A stretch of 64,000 nucleotides of DNA, from contig NZ_QXGS01000004.1 of assembly GCF_003604215.1 (NCBI RefSeq), positions 186,001 through 250,000 of the forward strand. Reading direction: 5' to 3'. The position numbers and the translations under genes were made by a program. This stretch comes from Teichococcus vastitatis. GTDB lineage: Bacteria; Pseudomonadota; Alphaproteobacteria; Acetobacterales; Acetobacteraceae. The notes below the pieces were generated by a model, which had not been told where the DNA came from, ran no database searches, and saw only the letters and a program-made list of their open reading frames with translations. Numbering within the stretch: position 1 is the stretch's first letter; every line of letters begins with the position of its first letter. Of the stretch, positions 62,227-64,000 are shown piece by piece.

Positions 62227-63288
62227 TCAGGCGGCCAGCGGCGCCGGCAGTTCCACCGCATAGTGCGCGGCGATCGGTTGCAGCGCTTCCAGGATGCCGG
62301 GCGCCAGCTCGACGCCCCCGGCCAGCGCCGCCTCGCGCAGCTTCAGCCCCTTCTGGCCGGGCAGCCGCACCGGCGGCAGGCCCGGCCGCGGCGCGGCGGC
62401 GCGGCAGGCGGCGGCGGTGTGGCCGGTCTGCCGGGTGAAGGCGCCGAGGCCGGCGAAGGCATCCGGATCGATCACCTGCAGGAACACCCCGGCCATCATG
62501 CCGGCGGCATCGCCATCGGCGCGGCCATAGCCGGGCAGGCCCTGCGTCAGCGCCTCGGTCACCAGCGCCCAGCCATAGCCCTTCTGCCCGTGATCCAGCC
62601 CGCCGGCCGGCAGGATGGTGCCACCCTGCTTGATGGCGTTCGGGTCGTCGGTCGGGTTGCCCTCGGCATCCAGCAGCCACTTCTCGGGGAAACGCTCGCC
62701 GCGGCCGGCCAGCCGCAGGCTCATGTTGTTGGTGGTGATGGAGGCGCTGATGTCGGTCACCACCGGCGCCTCATCCGTGGGGTAGCCGGCGGCGAAGGGG
62801 TTCGGCGAATACACGCCCTGCTTCGCGCCGAACGGCGCCACGCTGGCGGTGCCGGGGGCCGAGGAATACAGCAGGCACATCAGGCCGCGCTCGGCGGCCC
62901 GCGCCGGGTACACCGCCAGGCAGCCGATATGCTGCGACCGCGCGATGGCGACCGAGCAGGTGCCGTATTGCTTCGCCCGCTCGGTGGCGAGGTCCAGCGC
63001 CTTCATGGTCAGCCAGCCGCCCGGCAGGGCGCGCCCGTCCCAGGTGATGGCGGCGCCGCGGTCGGACAGCACCTCGGGCTCGCCGTCCTTGCGCATCCGG
63101 CCGGCGGTGATCTCGTCCATGTATTTCGGCATCAGCCCGAGGCCGTGAGTGACGTGCCCCATCAGGTCGGACTCCACCAGCACCTCGGCCATGACCCTGG
63201 CTTTGCCGGCCTCCACCCCGGCGGCGGCGAAGATGCCGGCGGCGGCCGTGGTCAGCGCGGAGGCCTCGAAGCGCGGCGCCCCGCTCAT
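62227..63288 (-). CDS. Ldh-family malate/L-lactate dehydrogenase-like oxidoreductase
   Basis: The 353-residue protein has the family His in 'DLMGHVTHGLGLMPKYMDEI', the NAD-contact region 'SQHIGCLAVYPARAAERGL' and 'FAAGYPTDEAPVVTDISAS'. This fold (YlbC/ComC/MdH type) reduces 2-keto acids with NAD(P)H. It is probably co-transcribed with the UxaA gene, which would give it a keto acid substrate. GGTGGAG precedes ATG 63288. Confidence 0.88.
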   Translation of the reverse strand: MSGAPRFEASALTTAAAGIFAAAGVEAGKARVMAEVLVESDLMGHVTHGLGLMPKYMDEITAGRMRKDGEPEVLSDRGAAITWDGRALPGGWLTMKALDLATERAKQYGTCSVAIARSQHIGCLAVYPARAAERGLMCLLYSSAPGTASVAPFGAKQGVYSPNPFAAGYPTDEAPVVTDISASITTNNMSLRLAGRGERFPEKWLLDAEGNPTDDPNAIKQGGTILPAGGLDHGQKGYGWALVTEALTQGLPGYGRADGDAAGMMAGVFLQVIDPDAFAGLGAFTRQTGHTAAACRAAAPRPGLPPVRLPGQKGLKLREAALAGGVELAPGILEALQPIAAHYAVELPAPLAA

Positions 63289-63413
63289 GCCCGCGCTCCA
63301 CCCCGGGCACGGTTCAACAGATGCTGCATCCTGGACCCCTGATCCTGTTTCATCCCACTCATCGGATGATCGCACGGGGTGCGGGGAGCCGCAACGCGGA
63401 GCAGGCTCGCGGC

Positions 63414-63800
63414 TCAGTCATGAGAGCTCTCGCCATCGCGGTTCTGGTCAGGGTGGGCGTCGTGCCGGGCACGGCTGTCGGCGGGCGCCTCCGCCCGCTC
63501 TTCCAGCCCGTAGTCGCGCAGCACGGCGGCGACGCGGAGGCGGTAGAAGGACAGCACGCCGCCACGTCCCTCCGCCTGGGCTTCGCGGTGATGGATGCGG
63601 TTGCGCCAGCCCGCCACCGCCGCCTCGTCGCGCCAGAAGGACAGCGACAGCAGCTTGTCCGGATCGGACAGGCTGCGGAACCGCTCGATGGAGATGAAGC
63701 CGTCCAGCTCGTCCAGCTCCGGCCGCAGCGCCGCCGCGAGATCGAGGTAGCGGCTTTCCCGCCCCGGCGCCGGCTTCAGCTCAAAGATCACCGCGATCAT
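63414..63800 (-). CDS. Antibiotic biosynthesis monooxygenase (ABM)-domain protein
   Basis: The 128-residue protein begins with an ABM-type ferredoxin-like fold ('MIAVIFELKPAPGRESRYLD', 'LDGFISIERFRSLSDPDKLL', 'FWRDEAAVAGWRNRIHH'). The last 30 residues form a charged tail rich in Asp, His and Arg. ABM proteins are cofactor-light monooxygenases or degradation helpers; its substrate is unknown. It overlaps the partial gene at the window edge by 20 bases. Confidence 0.78.
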   Translation of the reverse strand: MIAVIFELKPAPGRESRYLDLAAALRPELDELDGFISIERFRSLSDPDKLLSLSFWRDEAAVAGWRNRIHHREAQAEGRGGVLSFYRLRVAAVLRDYGLEERAEAPADSRARHDAHPDQNRDGESSHD

Positions 63801-64000
63801 CGATGCACTCCCCATGCGGCGCCGAGGCCAAGCTCAGGAACAGCCGGTCCTCGCGCCGGATAAAGCCTTCGCGCCGGGCAAAGGCGTCATTCTGCCGCCC
63901 CAGCGGATCCTGCCACAGCCTGGCACGGCATTCCTCATACGCGGCGAGGCTGGGCAGGGAATACACCCCGCAGGCCGTGGTCGCCGAGCCCTCATGCGGC
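63781..64000 (-). CDS. C-terminal part of a NIPSNAP-like protein (cut by window edge)
   Basis: The frame is open to the edge and ends at 63781. The visible 72 residues ('VYSLPSLAAYEECRARLWQD', 'REGFIRREDRLFLSLASA') resemble the end of NIPSNAP/ABM-like proteins. A GTG at 63966 could start a short form, but the residues before it also look coding, so the gene probably begins outside the window. Confidence 0.55.
   Translation of the reverse strand, partial: PHEGSATTACGVYSLPSLAAYEECRARLWQDPLGRQNDAFARREGFIRREDRLFLSLASAPHGECIDDRGDL

Noticed and set aside
1-64000. CRISPR arrays, prophage, insertion sequences or integrases
   Set aside because: No regularly spaced repeats, transposase or integrase motifs, or terminal inverted repeats with target duplications were seen.

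Overview
The window is uniformly high-GC DNA with dense, well-packed genes. It looks like an alphaproteobacterium, most likely an Acetobacteraceae (Roseomonas-like) chromosome. This is inferred from the fused trpE(G) gene, several Bug/TctC-type receptors, the ffh-rpsP-rimM-trmD-rplS-leuCDB block, and frequent 4-base start/stop overlaps. There is no phage, insertion sequence or CRISPR array that I can support.

Layout. 0.1-6.4 kb is a six-gene minus-strand operon: a FadR-type GntR regulator, three enolase-superfamily (mandelate racemase-like) enzymes, a D-2-hydroxyacid dehydrogenase-like protein and a Bug receptor. A NIPSNAP gene is divergent. 7.0-10.05 kb is a decaying set of four genes (glycosyltransferase, methyltransferase, PIG-L deacetylase, acyl-CoA dehydrogenase); only the methyltransferase is intact. 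10.4-16.7 kb has a lipoprotein, kdpDE without kdpFABC, two small unknowns and a frameshifted RTX/DUF4214 gene. 16.8-25.5 kb has three orphan solute receptors, a cupin, a 3-hydroxyisobutyrate dehydrogenase-like enzyme, a two-subunit TPP decarboxylase, a LysR regulator and an SMP-30 protein. 25.7-33.3 kb is an acyl-CoA locus (acyl-CoA dehydrogenase, NDP-forming acyl-CoA synthetase, crotonase) with MmgE/PrpD, a HutC-type GntR regulator and a Bug receptor. Two matching operators sit inside its divergent promoters.

33.5-54.9 kb is mostly core: an isoaspartyl methyltransferase-like gene, two tRNA-Arg genes, leuCDB, rplS-trmD-rimM-rpsP, ffh, a large MscS channel, and trpE(G) preceded by a leader peptide with three Trp codons and a textbook attenuator. 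Then come maleylacetoacetate isomerase, an Lrp regulator, two glycosyltransferases, an alpha/beta hydrolase and an aminotransferase. 54.9-64.0 kb is a sugar-acid type catabolic region: gamma carbonic anhydrase, a binding protein with two permeases (no ATPase), an FAH enzyme, an esterase, a UxaA dehydratase, an Ldh-family dehydrogenase and small monooxygenase-like genes running off the right edge.

Most striking points: the apparently leaderless trpL attenuator; GntR operators placed exactly in the spacers of predicted promoters; and a cluster of frameshifts confined to 7-16.6 kb.
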